A program made the translations under genes and the position numbers. Shown here in pieces: positions 34,970 to 47,276 of a DNA stretch of 64,000 nt. Position 1 is the first letter of the stretch; the number at the start of each line of letters is the position of its first letter. The notes beneath the pieces were generated by a model that worked only from the letters and a program-made list of their open reading frames with translations, did no database searches and was not told the DNA's origin. The stretch is taken from positions 18,040,001-18,104,000 of the forward strand of contig CM049308.1 of the NCBI GenBank assembly GCA_026874595.1, written 5' to 3'. This stretch comes from Sipunculus nudus. Lineage: Eukaryota > Annelida > Sipuncula > Golfingiida > Sipunculidae.

Positions 34970-35110
34970 CTGTAGGGTGAGCCACCTGGGACATTCCCAT
35001 TTGCTCGCATTAGATTTTCTCCACTGTCATGGCGACCAGTCTTTCTGGAGCTCCCACTGAAGCGCTGGTCGTCATGTTCACTGTATCCATACCCCATTGG
35101 TGCGTAGCGA
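34970..35110 (-). CDS. Receptor-like gene, exon 3 (cytoplasmic)
   Basis: A 141-bp exon, phase 2 at both ends; acceptor ATTGTAG|TCGCTA, donor TACAG|GTAATA. It encodes residues 144-190 (RYAPMGYGYSEHDDQRFSG...NVPGGSPY). Polar, Gly/Ser/Tyr-rich and probably disordered, with basic-Ser stretches (SSRKTGRHDS) that could be phosphorylated. No domain recognised. Confidence 0.87.
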
Positions 35111-35864
35111 CTACAATTTTACACACAATTTAATATGAAGCCTCTTATTGTCATGATCAATGAACAAATGATATTCAAAATTACTGCAAGAACATTCAGT
35201 TAAACCAAATGTCCAAATAAGGCATCAGAGTTATTTATCTGAGTAGAGCCTGAAAAGTATAACAATCCGGTAAAAAGACCACAAGGAGGTCATTTATAAA
35301 ATTGTAAACATGACATTTAAAGGAGATATTTCATAGAACTGACACCAGGAATTTTCTTTGCATATTTCGACCCTTATCTCCAGTTTATTATCAACAATGT
35401 ATCTGTAAATACCAGTCTTAAGAGAAAACTTCCATTTTTCTTTCACAATAAAATATGCTTTCTCCAGATATTCAAGATATGATACCCTACCAATGGTATA
35501 TTAATTATTAACAAAGTTCATGCTTGGAAAGTGCAAAGTCAAATGGAAAATATATGGGTAACATTTAGAATATTTTCTTCATTTCATTCTAACACATTAT
35601 TTCACTTTATTTAAAAAAAGGAATGATGACCAAAAGCCTGAATTATATTGTTTACAGAATTCATATGCAGAGAGGGATATTTAAATACACATAGCAAATT
35701 ACTGTAAAATGGAAATATATATGTGAAAATCAAGAGATTTTACTATCACTATAACACAGGTATGACACCTGTAACATCTAAAACCGATTTCATGCAATGG
35801 CTGCATGCTTTATCCACAAAATTCATGCTGAGACCTTTTAATTACTATACACCTTTTGAAGTAC

Positions 35865-36111
35865 CTTGACCCAGGCAACTCTTCGTATTCGTGACTCTTG
35901 GCTATGCTGTCTGGTCGCATTTTGCCATGGTAACGGTATCCACCAGGAGAATGTAGTCCCTTCTTTTCATGGTAGGGGGCGATGTTTTCATGATAGGAAT
36001 TCTGTTTGGGTGGCAGTGGGTACACTGGAGGCAAACCTTGGACGCTGTTCCCGCTCTGTCCGCTCAAACGGCCACCGGTTGGATCAAGATGGATGTGGTC
36101 CGCAGCTACTC
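35865..36111 (-). CDS. Receptor-like gene, exon 2 (cytoplasmic)
   Basis: A 247-bp exon, phase 1 in and phase 2 out; acceptor TTTTACAG|GAGTAG, donor TCAAG|GTACTT. A second donor 12 bp further (AAAAG|GTGTAT, end 35853) keeps the frame and adds four residues (RYFK). It encodes residues 62-144 (VAADHIHLDPTGGRLSGQ...KSHEYEELPGS). Rich in Pro, His, Tyr and Gly and probably disordered. It contains PPVYPLPP (proline motif) and EYEEL (YxxL), possible SH3/WW and sorting or phosphotyrosine sites. No domain recognised. Confidence 0.87.
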
Positions 36112-37195
36112 CTGTAAAACATAATGAAGCATGATGTCATAAAAGGCCAGTCTGACATTTATGTCTACTATTATGGCCACATGTTTTGAAATGGTGGACA
36201 CAATTTTACAGCTGTAGACAGCTGTTGTGCAGCAATGCTTCAGGCACATTCAAACATAATACCTGGTATGTTGAGCTTTCACAAGAAAGATATACTACCG
36301 GTAAGCTAAATTATATGACATTAAATTATCAAGATACCGTCTTTGTTATATCTTTCTGCCTAGTGCAATATTATAACATAATTTTAATATCTCATAAAAG
36401 TTTGAAAGGCTAAATTGCTGTAAATTTGCAGATAATTGTGCACATGTTTAAAAGATTTTGAATGAAGAAGTATAGTCTGTCTGGTGAAATTAATAATGTT
36501 TAATAATATTAATGTTTCCTAGTTGTCACAAAAATTCAAAATTATTTTTTGACCGTATAAAGACTGTGTTTAAAGGTTTTCATAAGACCCTGTATATATA
36601 AGATCTTTTACTTTTCAATATCCAAATCACAAAAATGCAGGCACAAAGTGGATGCCAGAATCCAAAACACAATTTTTTATGATAAATGTGACTAAGGAGA
36701 TATAGCCATGACATAGACCTATTAAAAATGAATATTTCATACCACTCTGCATTAAACAGAATGCCGGCAGTACCAGCCATGGGGGTAACAATGTCTGTGA
36801 CCGTCTTTCAATTTAGCTTGAGTAAACTGAGTCAAAATAGCATGTGGTATGTTACATTTGTTGTGAATACTATTCCAGGCCTTGAAAAATTAAAGGAATT
36901 AAAAAGGTTTTTCAACACTTACTGACTGTCAGAACCAGTATCAGAAAACATAATGAAGATGGGGAACTATAATATATACCTAAGATAGACTAGAACATCA
37001 GCAGAAGCTGACAAAAGCCCTCGGCCCAAAAAACAGTGTTTACAGGTGGTAACAGTAAAAAGTATGAAATATTTGTTCTCACATGGATGTATATCTACAT
37101 GTCTCAGTTATAAATTTAAACTGGACAGGTATGTAGTACTTTTGCAAGTATGGTAACACTGATCTCATGCATGACTTAAGGCTTTAAACTCCAAT

Positions 37196-37260
37196 AACGC
37201 CCGCCAGGGCGCGCGGTTTGTCACGGGCCTGGTGTTCAAAAACGCCCGCCCGGGCGCGCT
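37196..37260. repeat. Duplicated GC-rich palindrome
   Basis: aacgcccgccagggcgcgcg (37196-37215) and aacgcccgcccgggcgcgct (37241-37260) are near-identical and each can form a GC hairpin. They sit at the left edge of the CpG-richer block. Confidence 0.7.
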
Positions 37261-37475
37261 AAAGCCCATTTTACATACCCGTAATTGGGGCAAGTTTTGG
37301 GGGTGAAATGTTTATTGTCATCCATCATATTTGTACTTAAATGAAAGAGAAAAACGTCAAGTGTTGTTCTAACATGTGACCAAGATCCAAACTGGCGCGA
37401 ACGCAGACTTGTTGGAAAAAATATAAAAATGATTGACTTTCACTCACGTGGCCTTGTTACGTGGGCCCTGGTAAC

Positions 37476-37528
37476 ATGTCGGCTGCGAGAGTAAAATCAG
37501 ACACCTACGCTAAATTCATCAGAAATCG
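37476..37528 (+). CDS. Candidate first exon, plus strand
   Basis: An ATG with A at -3 opens MSAARVKSDTYAKFIRNR and meets a donor-like TCG|GTAAAT after 17 codons; without splicing it stops at once (TAA). It lies in the CpG-richer block. No downstream plus-strand exon was identified and I do not recognise the peptide, so this may well be chance. Confidence 0.15.
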
Positions 37529-38818
37529 GTAAATTACCAAATGTTGGCAATCAATCCTGGTGACAAAATCAAGTGCAGTGTGTTTACAGATTTAACTTCC
37601 GTTAAACATTTCCAAGATCATATATTATCCCCTTTTTTATTGGTTTAACTTGTGACCAATGATCGCCGTCCGACTGACTGACGCGTCTGACAGACACCAC
37701 GCACGTGATCTGCGTGACCTCCTTACTGTGTCATGTACTGGCACTTGAAAACCAATTTTAACCGATATCATATAATAAAATGAGTATTTATTTTAAATAT
37801 TAACATATTTTCTTAACTAAAAATCGAAGATACTGTCATATATCATGTCGTATATATATGTGATGTCTGATTGTTTACTAGTGATCATTTCTGTGCCAAA
37901 CATTCTATGTACAATCGTAATCGGGCACAATCGGCCGTGCACAAGAACTGTCAATCATTCTAAGAGGCTTTTTGGATTGAAAATAAAATTAATACCGTCT
38001 TAAATTAGAAACAGCCAGATATTATATGGATATAGTTAATTTTCCAGTGTAAAATATAAAGATAACTTTATACTCCATGAAATATTGAAGTAATTATTTT
38101 ACGACGTACGTGGATCGAACTGTACGCCTATACACCCGGATTCTTGAATATGTAAAACAAGACAGTAAGTGACTTATACGCTTGAACAAATATGTATTAA
38201 TACGGTTTTAACACATACTGAACAGATTTTACAAATTTTTATATGTGTAGTACTTCCTGTATATGTATAGGCTACATGTGTACGTGCACGTGTGCGCGCT
38301 TTTGTGTGTGTGTGTATATATATAGGCCTATGTGCGTATTATAATTTTCATTAGTGATTGAAAAAAGCACCAGTAGTTGTCACTGCCAGTGAAACAGATT
38401 TTCGGCGGAGCTGCAAAACATCCTTAAATATATATGGCACATAGCAAACTAAATTTAAAAAATATAACCTATTATATTATGAATTGAAGTAAATAATTTT
38501 TTTTTGTAATACGTTTGCCTATAACAGGCTATTCATTGTTGTAAGGAACAGTTATAAATGTGTGTACCTTTTAAACATAAAATCTGATCACTAATACCAG
38601 AACTTATAACTCCTTTTTATATTTCATCCATGAAAGTTTCTCAAATCGGGTTCATTCGCCGCCTATATTCATAAAAAATACATAACGTATACCGCAGACT
38701 GCATATATATCGCATATACCGTACGTGCACCCGGTATAAACGCCGCTTTATATTGATATCGCTCTCAAAACCCAGTCAACGCTTGCATGCATGGCCCAGG
38801 GATTAAATATGGAAAATG

Positions 38819-38925
38819 TGTCGTGGTCATGATAATCCTTTAAAGTCATACGGCGGAGTCAGTCTCAGTCATGATACATGCAAGAAAATGAATAAAATGC
38901 ATTCGCCAATCTTAAATTAGAAGCT
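38819..38925. repeat. Dispersed repeat shared with 14.3 kb
   Basis: Degenerate second copy of the repeat at 14240-14400 (tcatac.cggcgga..cagtctcagtc.tgatac). Confidence 0.45.
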
Positions 38926-40430
38926 ATAGCGTATATATATATAGTGACGGTGACACAGTGAAAGTAAAATATTAAGACCAAAGATGCGGACTTTCGATAT
39001 GCATGCGCATGGTGTATTCAAAATGACGATCGAGAAACCATGCAGGTGGACAAATTAGACTGAGATCTAATTGTACCTTTACATTGCTGTACAATAAGAT
39101 TTAAAAGACGCAGGTATACAAATATATCTATATTGCAAAATGTTTGATGGCTTTGTCTCAAACTTGCCCCTTTCGAAGACCTAAAATACCACAGGGTGTC
39201 GGCTTCTATTTTTACCCACCGACCTTGTCATTTTCACGTTTGATTGACAGTTTTATTAGCACAAGGAAATTTTCCTATCACACAGAAGATTTTAGCGGAA
39301 AGACAGCACACAACATGTGGCCAACCAGACGGGGATTCGGAGTGAAAATTACTACTTTAAATTGGCATCTATAACATTAATCATCAAAGGATAATGACAT
39401 CATTTACAATGTTCGGGAACCGAACGACATGTATAATTGCCAGGTGTAGGTCATGGTCCGCGTCTGTACAGCTGACGGGACTGGTGAATACAAAATAAAT
39501 AAATAAACAAACACCCAAGAGATCATAACTTATTAGAAGTTTTTGGAACATTCCAGGTGCTTCTTAAGAATTATTGAATTGTTGCTGCATATTGTTTTAT
39601 AATTAACTGGAACTCTGCCTCTCCGTGAAATCACCACCTTGCAGCCTGGGGAGACCGCATGCTTTCCTGCTGAAGCTGAAGTTTTATCAGCAGTGCATGA
39701 TTTCTGACTATATGAGGGCTTAAATGTACAAAGTTGCATACGGAGGTTACCAGATTAGCTAAATGATTTGAAGTTAGGTCTCGTGTATACAGCTAGTTAA
39801 CCAAGGAATTGCATGTGCATCTCAAAATTATTAAATAAATTTTCTACTTTTCTTCAAGTGAAGTTGAATTGAATAAATGTAATTATATATTATATTTCCA
39901 TTTTATATTAATTTCATATGACGTAATTATGCTTCATTTAAATGTCACTGAAATAAAGTGCAAATTGAAGACCTGGATAAGTAAGTGCATGAAGATATGT
40001 AGGCCTACGTGCAATTGTCCTCTAAGATACCAGAATGTACTGCTATGAAATCATAGTAACTAGGCATGATTTTAATAAGCATTGTTGGACTTACGTAGGC
40101 CTATATATTTGAATAACATAACCTACATTAAAATGTACTGTGAAAACATGTTTCTTTGGTGTTACTTCACAGTTTAGTATCGTTTTCCCACGTTTATAAA
40201 CTTTGGTATTATGTGCATTATCCCCAATAGCACATTTTAAAAACACCTTTCCAACAATAAAAAATATTGATTTTCCGTTATTTTATATTCTTGTTAATAA
40301 CGATTTGTTTACATTAATGTGCATAGGCCTATTTATTATATATGTAATAAATTATTGTTCCACTAGTACTACCAGTGTTCTCATTGTTTCTGATCCCTGC
40401 GGGAAAAAAATCGATTCTAATGCATACATA

Positions 40431-40516
40431 TTGCATGACGTGAGAGGATGTTTCCAGGTAACTCTTGCATGACGTGAGAGGATGTTTCCAGGTAACTCCC
40501 CCCCCCCCCCCCCCCC
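40431..40516. repeat. 34-bp direct duplication plus C run
   Basis: A 34-bp unit (ttgcatgacgtgagaggatg...) occurs twice without change (40431-40464, 40465-40498), followed by 19 C. Each unit carries a CRE-like tgacgtga. Confidence 0.9.
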
Positions 40517-40590
40517 ACCACCACCACCCCCACAAAAAAAAAAGAATAATTCGACCGCCAGTCGGCACAGCATCTCATGACGCTTCTTAT

Positions 40591-40700
40591 AATAAACACG
40601 CCAGACTCAGTCACGTGAACCATGTCCATTTAAAAGACTTAACAAAATAAACACGCCAGACCCAGTCACGTGAACCTTGCCGATGTAAAAGTAGATACGA
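40591..40700. repeat. 55-bp duplication with TCACGTGA E-boxes
   Basis: Two 55-bp units (aataaacacgccagac.cagtcacgtgaacc...) each carry a palindromic TCACGTGA (40611-40618, 40666-40673), the site type bound by USF/MITF/TFE bHLH-zip factors. Confidence 0.75.
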
Positions 40701-41344
40701 TTGGGTGAGAAAAGTTTACAGCGTCAGTGCGTCACCGCTGGCTGAGGGATGACGCGGTAAAATTGGACCGTTCAGGAAAAAAAAACCCAAACAGACGTGT
40801 CGTCTTGCATCTTAATTGTCCAGTAAATGTTTTATTTATTTTTATTTTTCCGTTATATTGACTAGATAGGATAATTCTGCAACTAAAGTCTGGAAAACCG
40901 CCTCGTTAATGTACCTCGTGTGCTACATATTGCTAAATTCACTCATTATCGCTCAATCACCGTCAGCCGCGGGGGCGGGTACTACAAAAGAAATTGCATG
41001 GATACCCTCAATTAAGAAAATAAGAGTTTTCACAAGTGTAAGACATTTTGGTTTTGATTTTCTATTTCAAATTTTAGTACCATCGCACTGTTTCGAATGG
41101 GAAAGATTTGGATATATCAACGTTTATTTAGGCTAATCGTTGATCGAACCAAGTGCACACCTGTTTACCTGTCGCACCTGGATTTTTACCTGTGCAGATA
41201 AACGCGACAGACCAACTAAACAGCAATTTTATTATTGCATGAAATGTTAACAAACAGGGTAGACACATTTTTCCAGATTTTATTTTAAAATCAGTCGGCG
41301 ATTTGTTTTTGCCTGCACATGTAAATATATATTAATTTGACATA

Positions 41345-42300
41345 AAAAGGTATATTACAGGTAACCAGATAATTAGTGCATTTCACAGCCACAAATTATA
41401 TATTTTGCACATTGGAACAAAGTAAATAGTTTTTATTGCAATGTCCCTTATAACAAGTATAATATATAATTTAAATTAAAAAAATGAGAATTTACCTTTA
41501 TTTACCTGATCTTACCTGTGCAGGTGAGTAAACTTTTACAGGTAGAAATTGGCAAAATTGAAATCCACAAGTCTCGTCGCTGTGCAGTTAATTAAAAGAT
41601 AGCTTCTGCATATTGTTTTAACTCCTTCAAAATTTTCCTCTCCACTTTTAAAATGAAAAGTTGTCTTTATATTCTGTACTTACAAAGGTAATTAAATCTG
41701 TTTAAGATCAAAGGTATCATTTCAGGTAACCCAATAAATAGTGCAGTTAGTACCTATAATTCATAAATTTTACACATGGCACTCAAAATTAAGTTGTATG
41801 TTTTTTTTTTCTCCCTTATTACATGTATAAAATATATACTTCATGAAAAAAATAATTTACCTGTATTTACCTGAACTCACCTGTACAGGTGAGTATGTTT
41901 TTATGTGTAACCGTAACCAAAATTATCAATTTATGTTTTACATGTCTGAAAAATCAAAATATAATGGTTTTACACAGTTGACACTTGTTTATCCATATTC
42001 TTCTCAGCCACTTTTCAGCATGATTTTGTCACTGCCACAGGTAATTAGATCAGTTGAAGAACAAAGGTACTATTCACATAGGTAACTTAATTACTGTATT
42101 AAAAGCACCTGTTCTTATATCAAAATGAATTATACAGTCCATAAATAGAGAAGGTATTAATTTATAGTAACTATATTGATGAACAAGGTGTTTGCTAACA
42201 TATTCAGAAAAAAAAATAATTTACCTTTACTTACCTGTACAGGTAAACATATGTGTTATATGTTAATAATCATAGAATGTGCTCTTTGGGTCAGCAAGCT
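41345..42300. repeat. Diverged ~360-bp tandem array with ACCTGTACAGGT palindromes
   Basis: Three diverged units of about 350-365 bp start aaaggta.tatt.caggtaac..taattagtgca and each carries, at the same place, a palindrome: acctgtgcaggt (41514), acctgtacaggt (41879), acctgtacaggt (42233). Each half is a CAGGT/ACCTG site of the ZEB/Snail or splice-donor type (caggtgagta). Further ACCTG motifs flank the array on both sides (41160-41195, 42557-42585). Confidence 0.7.
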
Positions 42301-42779
42301 TTTCAGGTGAAAAATATTTGATTTCCACAGAAAAATCCAATTTTACTTGCACATTCTGGTTCGTTGGTGGTTCCCTTTCCAGTATTAAACCAAATCATTT
42401 ACCTTTTTCTTACCTTTAATTAATAATTACCTTAGAGTGAAAAAAAATCCTTAAATTTCCCTGTTTTTATCAAATGGTTTATGGGTTACCTGAACAGGAT
42501 GAAAGGGGTCATTTTGGTGATATACCAGTGAGTGGAAATACAGTTAGTACAGATTTACCTGTTTTTACCTGTATATACCTTAGCTACATACATATCAAAC
42601 CAGGTATGTAGAAAATAAATAAAATAACATGATGGACATATACCTGACAGTAAAAGCTGAAAATTTCACAAAGATACCTTTAATGGTTACTGAGTTAATG
42701 TCTCTTATATAGATTCATGTCAAAATGTGGAAAAAATGCAAAATAAATCTGAACAGTAGGAGTGTGACAATCCACAGGC

Positions 42780-43385
42780 TAATCTGAACAGTAAAGGGTT
42801 AAAGATCGTCAAGGCATATCATGATACCATGTTTCATAACAATCCACCAAATGCTTCCTGAGAAATAAGCTCCTAAGTGTTTTTCTTTTTTCTTTTCTAA
42901 GCTCTGTGACCTTGAAAAGTAAATCATGGTCACCCATCTTTGAAACTGACCCAGGTTTTTGTTTATATACATCAGCACTGAAGAAATGAATTTCCTGTGT
43001 TGAATACCTTTGGAGATATCCCGCTCAAAAGGCCAAAGGAAATTGTAGGTGGCACCCCAAAACTTGTGCAGCAGGTACAGACCATCAGTCCCAATGTTCA
43101 TAGTAAGTTTTGTGAAAATCAACCCAATGGTTCCAGAGAAATAAGCTTCTAAGTGTTTTTCTATAATCAGCTCTAAAACATAGAAAAATAGGTCAAGGTC
43201 ACTTTTCTTTGAACTTGACTGAGATTTTGTCGATATACAGCTTCACCGAAGAAAAAAAATTCCTATGATGAATCCTTTTAGAGATATCCTGCTCACAAGG
43301 TAAAAGTTAATGGATGCTGGACGGAGGGACAGACAGCTTGGGTGATGCAAATAGCCCATCAGCCTAAGGGCTGAGGGCTAAAAGA
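42780..43385. repeat. Dispersed repeat with internal duplication
   Basis: Two related halves of about 280 bp (..gagaaataagct.ctaagtgtttttct.., ..gcactgaagaaa.gaatttcct.., ..gagatatcc.gctca.aagg..). The end is gctggacggagggacagacag then ggctgagggctaaaa. Noncoding. Confidence 0.6.
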
Positions 43386-44326
43386 ATAAAAGGTTAGACC
43401 ATGGTATATTCCCTGTGGAAATTAGACATCAGGTGGTGTGATGCAATAAAATTAAATACCATCTTCTGACACCAGAGGTCACTTCCAGCAGAAGGCATGT
43501 TGAACAGCTGGTGGCCTAATATTTTTACATACAATATTACTAATTTATGAAACCATGGTTTATTTTGAGCCCTCCCTGAATGGAAAGAATTTTTTTACAC
43601 AAATATTTATGTTTCAAGAAAACCAGACACTCCTCTGTTTAATATTGCCTGTACTTAAGCCTCTTTTGCTGTTACAGGTTACAACCTTTTACCTTCTGGC
43701 AGTTAGCTACACAACAGAGCAAACAGCTCTGATGGGGAGATATATTCAGCAAGTTATCAGATAAAATAACATCACTTTTTCATGGTAGAGGCCTGGTGCA
43801 TCAGTAACTGATATGTAGTAACACTCAGTATATAAATATTCATGAAAGTTGATAGTGTATACTGAAAATTCTGGGTTTTATTATCAAAAAGTCTTACTAG
43901 AAATGCTGAAGGTTCACCAAACTCCAGAAAAGAAAATGATACATGATCAGAATATTATGTTAATCAACCTACAAATGACCAAGCCAGCAGTCCCTGGTAA
44001 CAATGTTTATCAAAATAACAAATTATTGAAAGAAATTCTAATTTGTCTGAACATGATGTATTCACGGTACATAATGCCTATTAACATAACAAGTCATGAT
44101 TGTATGTACTTTAAATCATTAACATTGTTCTGTATTCCAGTATCATCATTGTACTGTTCATTATATTATCTTCTGTGGTAACTGTTGAGGTTGTTACAAT
44201 GCATTGAAGGGTAAAGGTGCATTATACAGGGATGTTTAAATTATATAGGAAAAAAAAGTGTTATTTCTTTACTTATTTTTCTAAATGTGATGTGTGCATG
44301 TGACATCATTGAGAAATAAACCAAAT

Positions 44327-44680
44327 GTGGGTTTATCATAAACATACATAGATCAGCTATAACATGAAGTGAAAACAACCAACATTTTCTCAGGGAAAAA
44401 TGTGGGTTCAACACCTAATAGGCTCCTACTATATACTGATATAAATAATACATAATAGTTTTTTTAAGTTAGAAATATGCAGTAAAAATATGTGTCACTT
44501 CTTGACTTATTTTTCTGGACATGTTGACAAAAACTTCCAAAGTGGGTTCACTTTGCATAAAATAAATTTGGGTTCACAGGCAGATATGTGGAAATTCGTA
44601 AAAATAAAAATGTGGGTTCACTAGCTGAGTGTCTATTTGGGACTGAACCCACATTTTTCAGCATTAAAATTTTGGTTCAG
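44327..44680. repeat. Cluster of TGTGGGTTCA motifs
   Basis: Seven occurrences of a t.tgggttca core in 350 bp (about 44327, 44399, 44541, 44567, 44609, 44645 inverted, 44668), irregularly spaced. Confidence 0.55.
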
Positions 44681-45234
44681 TTGGTGTTTTACCCCCCTGA
44701 ATTTCATACCCAAATAATGCACCTATACCCATCTAAGAATCGATGCATTGAATTGCAAGCCCTAAATTAATTGTTATTGAACATTAACCTTTTCTGTATG
44801 TACCATCAAAAGTCTTCTGTAAACTCTCAAATCTGACAGAGCTTTTTGCAGTGACAAAGTTCTTTCTTGTGTATGTGCCCTAAATAAACTTCAAATGTTA
44901 GCTGGTGGACCACTTCACTTGCAAAGAAACATATATAGTGCCAAGAAACAGAGAGAGAGAGAGCAACAATTTCTCTTTAATTTGCTGAAATTTTCTTACA
45001 TCCATTTTGCTAAAATTGCTTTTATTTTTTTTTAATTTTGAAATTTACTACTTCAGTAAGAACTGAATCCAGAATAAAATCTAAGATTAAGAATGGATTT
45101 TTAAATCAATTCTAAGGGCCATCACAAATCACAAGCCTAGTAATTGTGTGTACTCATTACATCAAAATTTGCACAATACTGTGTATATATTGTCTATATT
45201 AATAACTAGGTATTTCTTGGAACCGCAGGTGCCA

Positions 45235-47024
45235 TTGTATCCCCAGACAATTAGCCCCCCCCCCCCTTCCTCCCAGCCTCAAAGAATAGGATCCCATCTT
45301 AAATTCAGATGCAGAGACTGACACTTGGCAAGCCACCATGGTTTCTTATAAGTATGGGCATATTTAAGGTAAAGGTCACTCTCATAGGAGAGTCATGATC
45401 CAAATTGAAATATATCTCATTCCGTAACCCATGTCTATATACAGGATATGAAAAAAATCTGTCCATTAGTTTTCAACTTATCATGCTCACAGTGCTTTGA
45501 AGTGGCAATGATGGGGTATTACAAGGTGCGAAAGCAATAAAATGACACAATGTGGCACCACCTGTATTCTGCAGAAGACAAATCATCCAAGATTTAAAAA
45601 TAAAAATTAAAAAAAAAAAATTTAACTTAAAAATATATATATGCATGATATGGAAGAAATCTGTCCTTTAGTTTTCAATTTATCATGCTCACAGTGCTGT
45701 AAAGTGGGAATGGTGGGGTATTAACAGGTGCAAAAGCAAGAAAACAACACAAGGTGGCGCCACCTGTGCCGTAATTTCATTTTAACACTATCGCTGCTGT
45801 GACCTTGAAAAATGTATCAAGGTCATCCATGTTCAAATTTGACCTAGCTGTTGATAAGATGCATCAAACTTGTTGGTTTAGTGACTGTACCTCTAATTCT
45901 TACAAAGTTATTCTGTATAAACATCATTTTTGCAAGAAAACAACATAAGGTGGCACCACCTGTCTTCTGCAGAAAACAATGCTATCAAAGATCTTATGTC
46001 AATCTGATTTTTGGACCAAGCCATGCATCCCTCATTGAGATATTAAAGTTAACATCATTTCAGCATTATCGCCTCTGTGACCTGGAAAAATATTCAAACT
46101 TGGCCTAGCCCTTGATAAGATGCATCTAAACTGTAGGTTTGACGACTGTACCACAAATTCTTTTTGAGTTATTGCCCTAATATCATTTGAGAATAATCAC
46201 TGCTGTGACCTTGAAAAAATGCATCAAGGTCATCCATGTTCGAACTTGACCTAGCCATTGATTAGATGCATCAAACCTGTGGGTTTAGTGACTGTACCTC
46301 AAATTCTTACAAAGTTCTTGCGTTAACATCATTTAAACAAGAAAACGACACAAGGTGGCGCCACCTGTCTTCTGCAAAAGACAAAGCTATCCGAGATCTT
46401 TTGTCAATTTGATTTTTGGATCATACAATGTATCCCTTACTAAGATAATAAAGATTTTGTGTGAATTTCACCAAATATGGGAATATTCAAGGCTGAGGCC
46501 ACTCCCATAGGAAAGGTCATGACCCCAATTTAAATAAACATCATCCCATAACCCATATCTATGTATATGCATAATATAAAAGAAATCTGTCCATTAGTTT
46601 TTGACTTATAATGCTCACAGTGTTGTCAAGTGGCAATTCTGGGGGTATTAAAAGGCATGAAAACAAGTAAAGAATAATAGGTGGCGCCACCAGAATCTGG
46701 AACATGACAACCCTATCCATGATCTTCGATCAACTTGAATTTTGGATCGATCCAAGCAAGATTTCTTGAGATATTTAAGAATGTGTGATTTTCCCCAAAA
46801 CTGGACCTATTCAAGGTCAAGGACACTCCTAGAGAAGGTCATGACCTCATTTTAATAGGTGTCGTCCTCTCACCCAAATCTATACATATACCAAGTTTGG
46901 TAAAGATCCGTGAAATATTTTTTGAGTTACTGCGCCAACAATATTTATATGCGGCGTGGGGGTGGCGGCGGCGGGGGAACGTGTATGAAAACATAGTATC
47001 CCCCGACTTTGTCTGGGGATACAA
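45235..47024. mobile_element. 1.79 kb element with 16-bp terminal inverted repeats
   Basis: The left end ttgtatccccagacaa (45235-45250) and the right end ttgtctggggatacaa (47009-47024) are perfect inverted repeats. The body is noncoding and internally repetitive: blocks such as ctgtcc.ttagtttt..acttat.atgctcacagtg and caaggtggc.ccacctgt occur several times. The right 0.8 kb matches 685-1460, so it is a multi-copy family. It is probably a non-autonomous DNA transposon. Superfamily and target duplication are not clear. Confidence 0.7.
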
Positions 47025-47276
47025 TTAAAACCTATAGGCATTTCCTTCATTTATTATATATATATTATTTTATCATCTTTATCTCCTGTGATTTTTTAAG
47101 CTTAAATCTACATTGTCTCTCCTATTAAATTATTTTGTACATTAACAGCACAACACAGTCTGCAGAAAAGAGGATGTGATACTCTCTCCTTATTTTTTTA
47201 GTATTTCTTTTAAGCTATTAACAGCTGGTTGTTACACTAAATACACAAATCCCCTCTGAACAGGTAGAGTTCACAA

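Larger units (their letters stand above)
37200..41150. promoter_or_regulatory. CpG-richer block in intron 1
   Basis: CpG dinucleotides are more frequent here than in the surroundings, as judged by eye, notably at 37.2-37.8, 38.1-39.5 and 40.4-41.0 kb, with several cacgtg sites (37446 region, 40611, 40666). In a genome with generally depleted CpG this may mark an internal promoter just upstream of exon 2, or an unmethylated control region. No transcription start can be read directly. Confidence 0.3.

Noticed and set aside
45235-47024. Helitron, because of a terminal hairpin
   Set aside because: Both ends are perfect inverted repeats and there is no CTRR 3' end, so a TIR element fits better.
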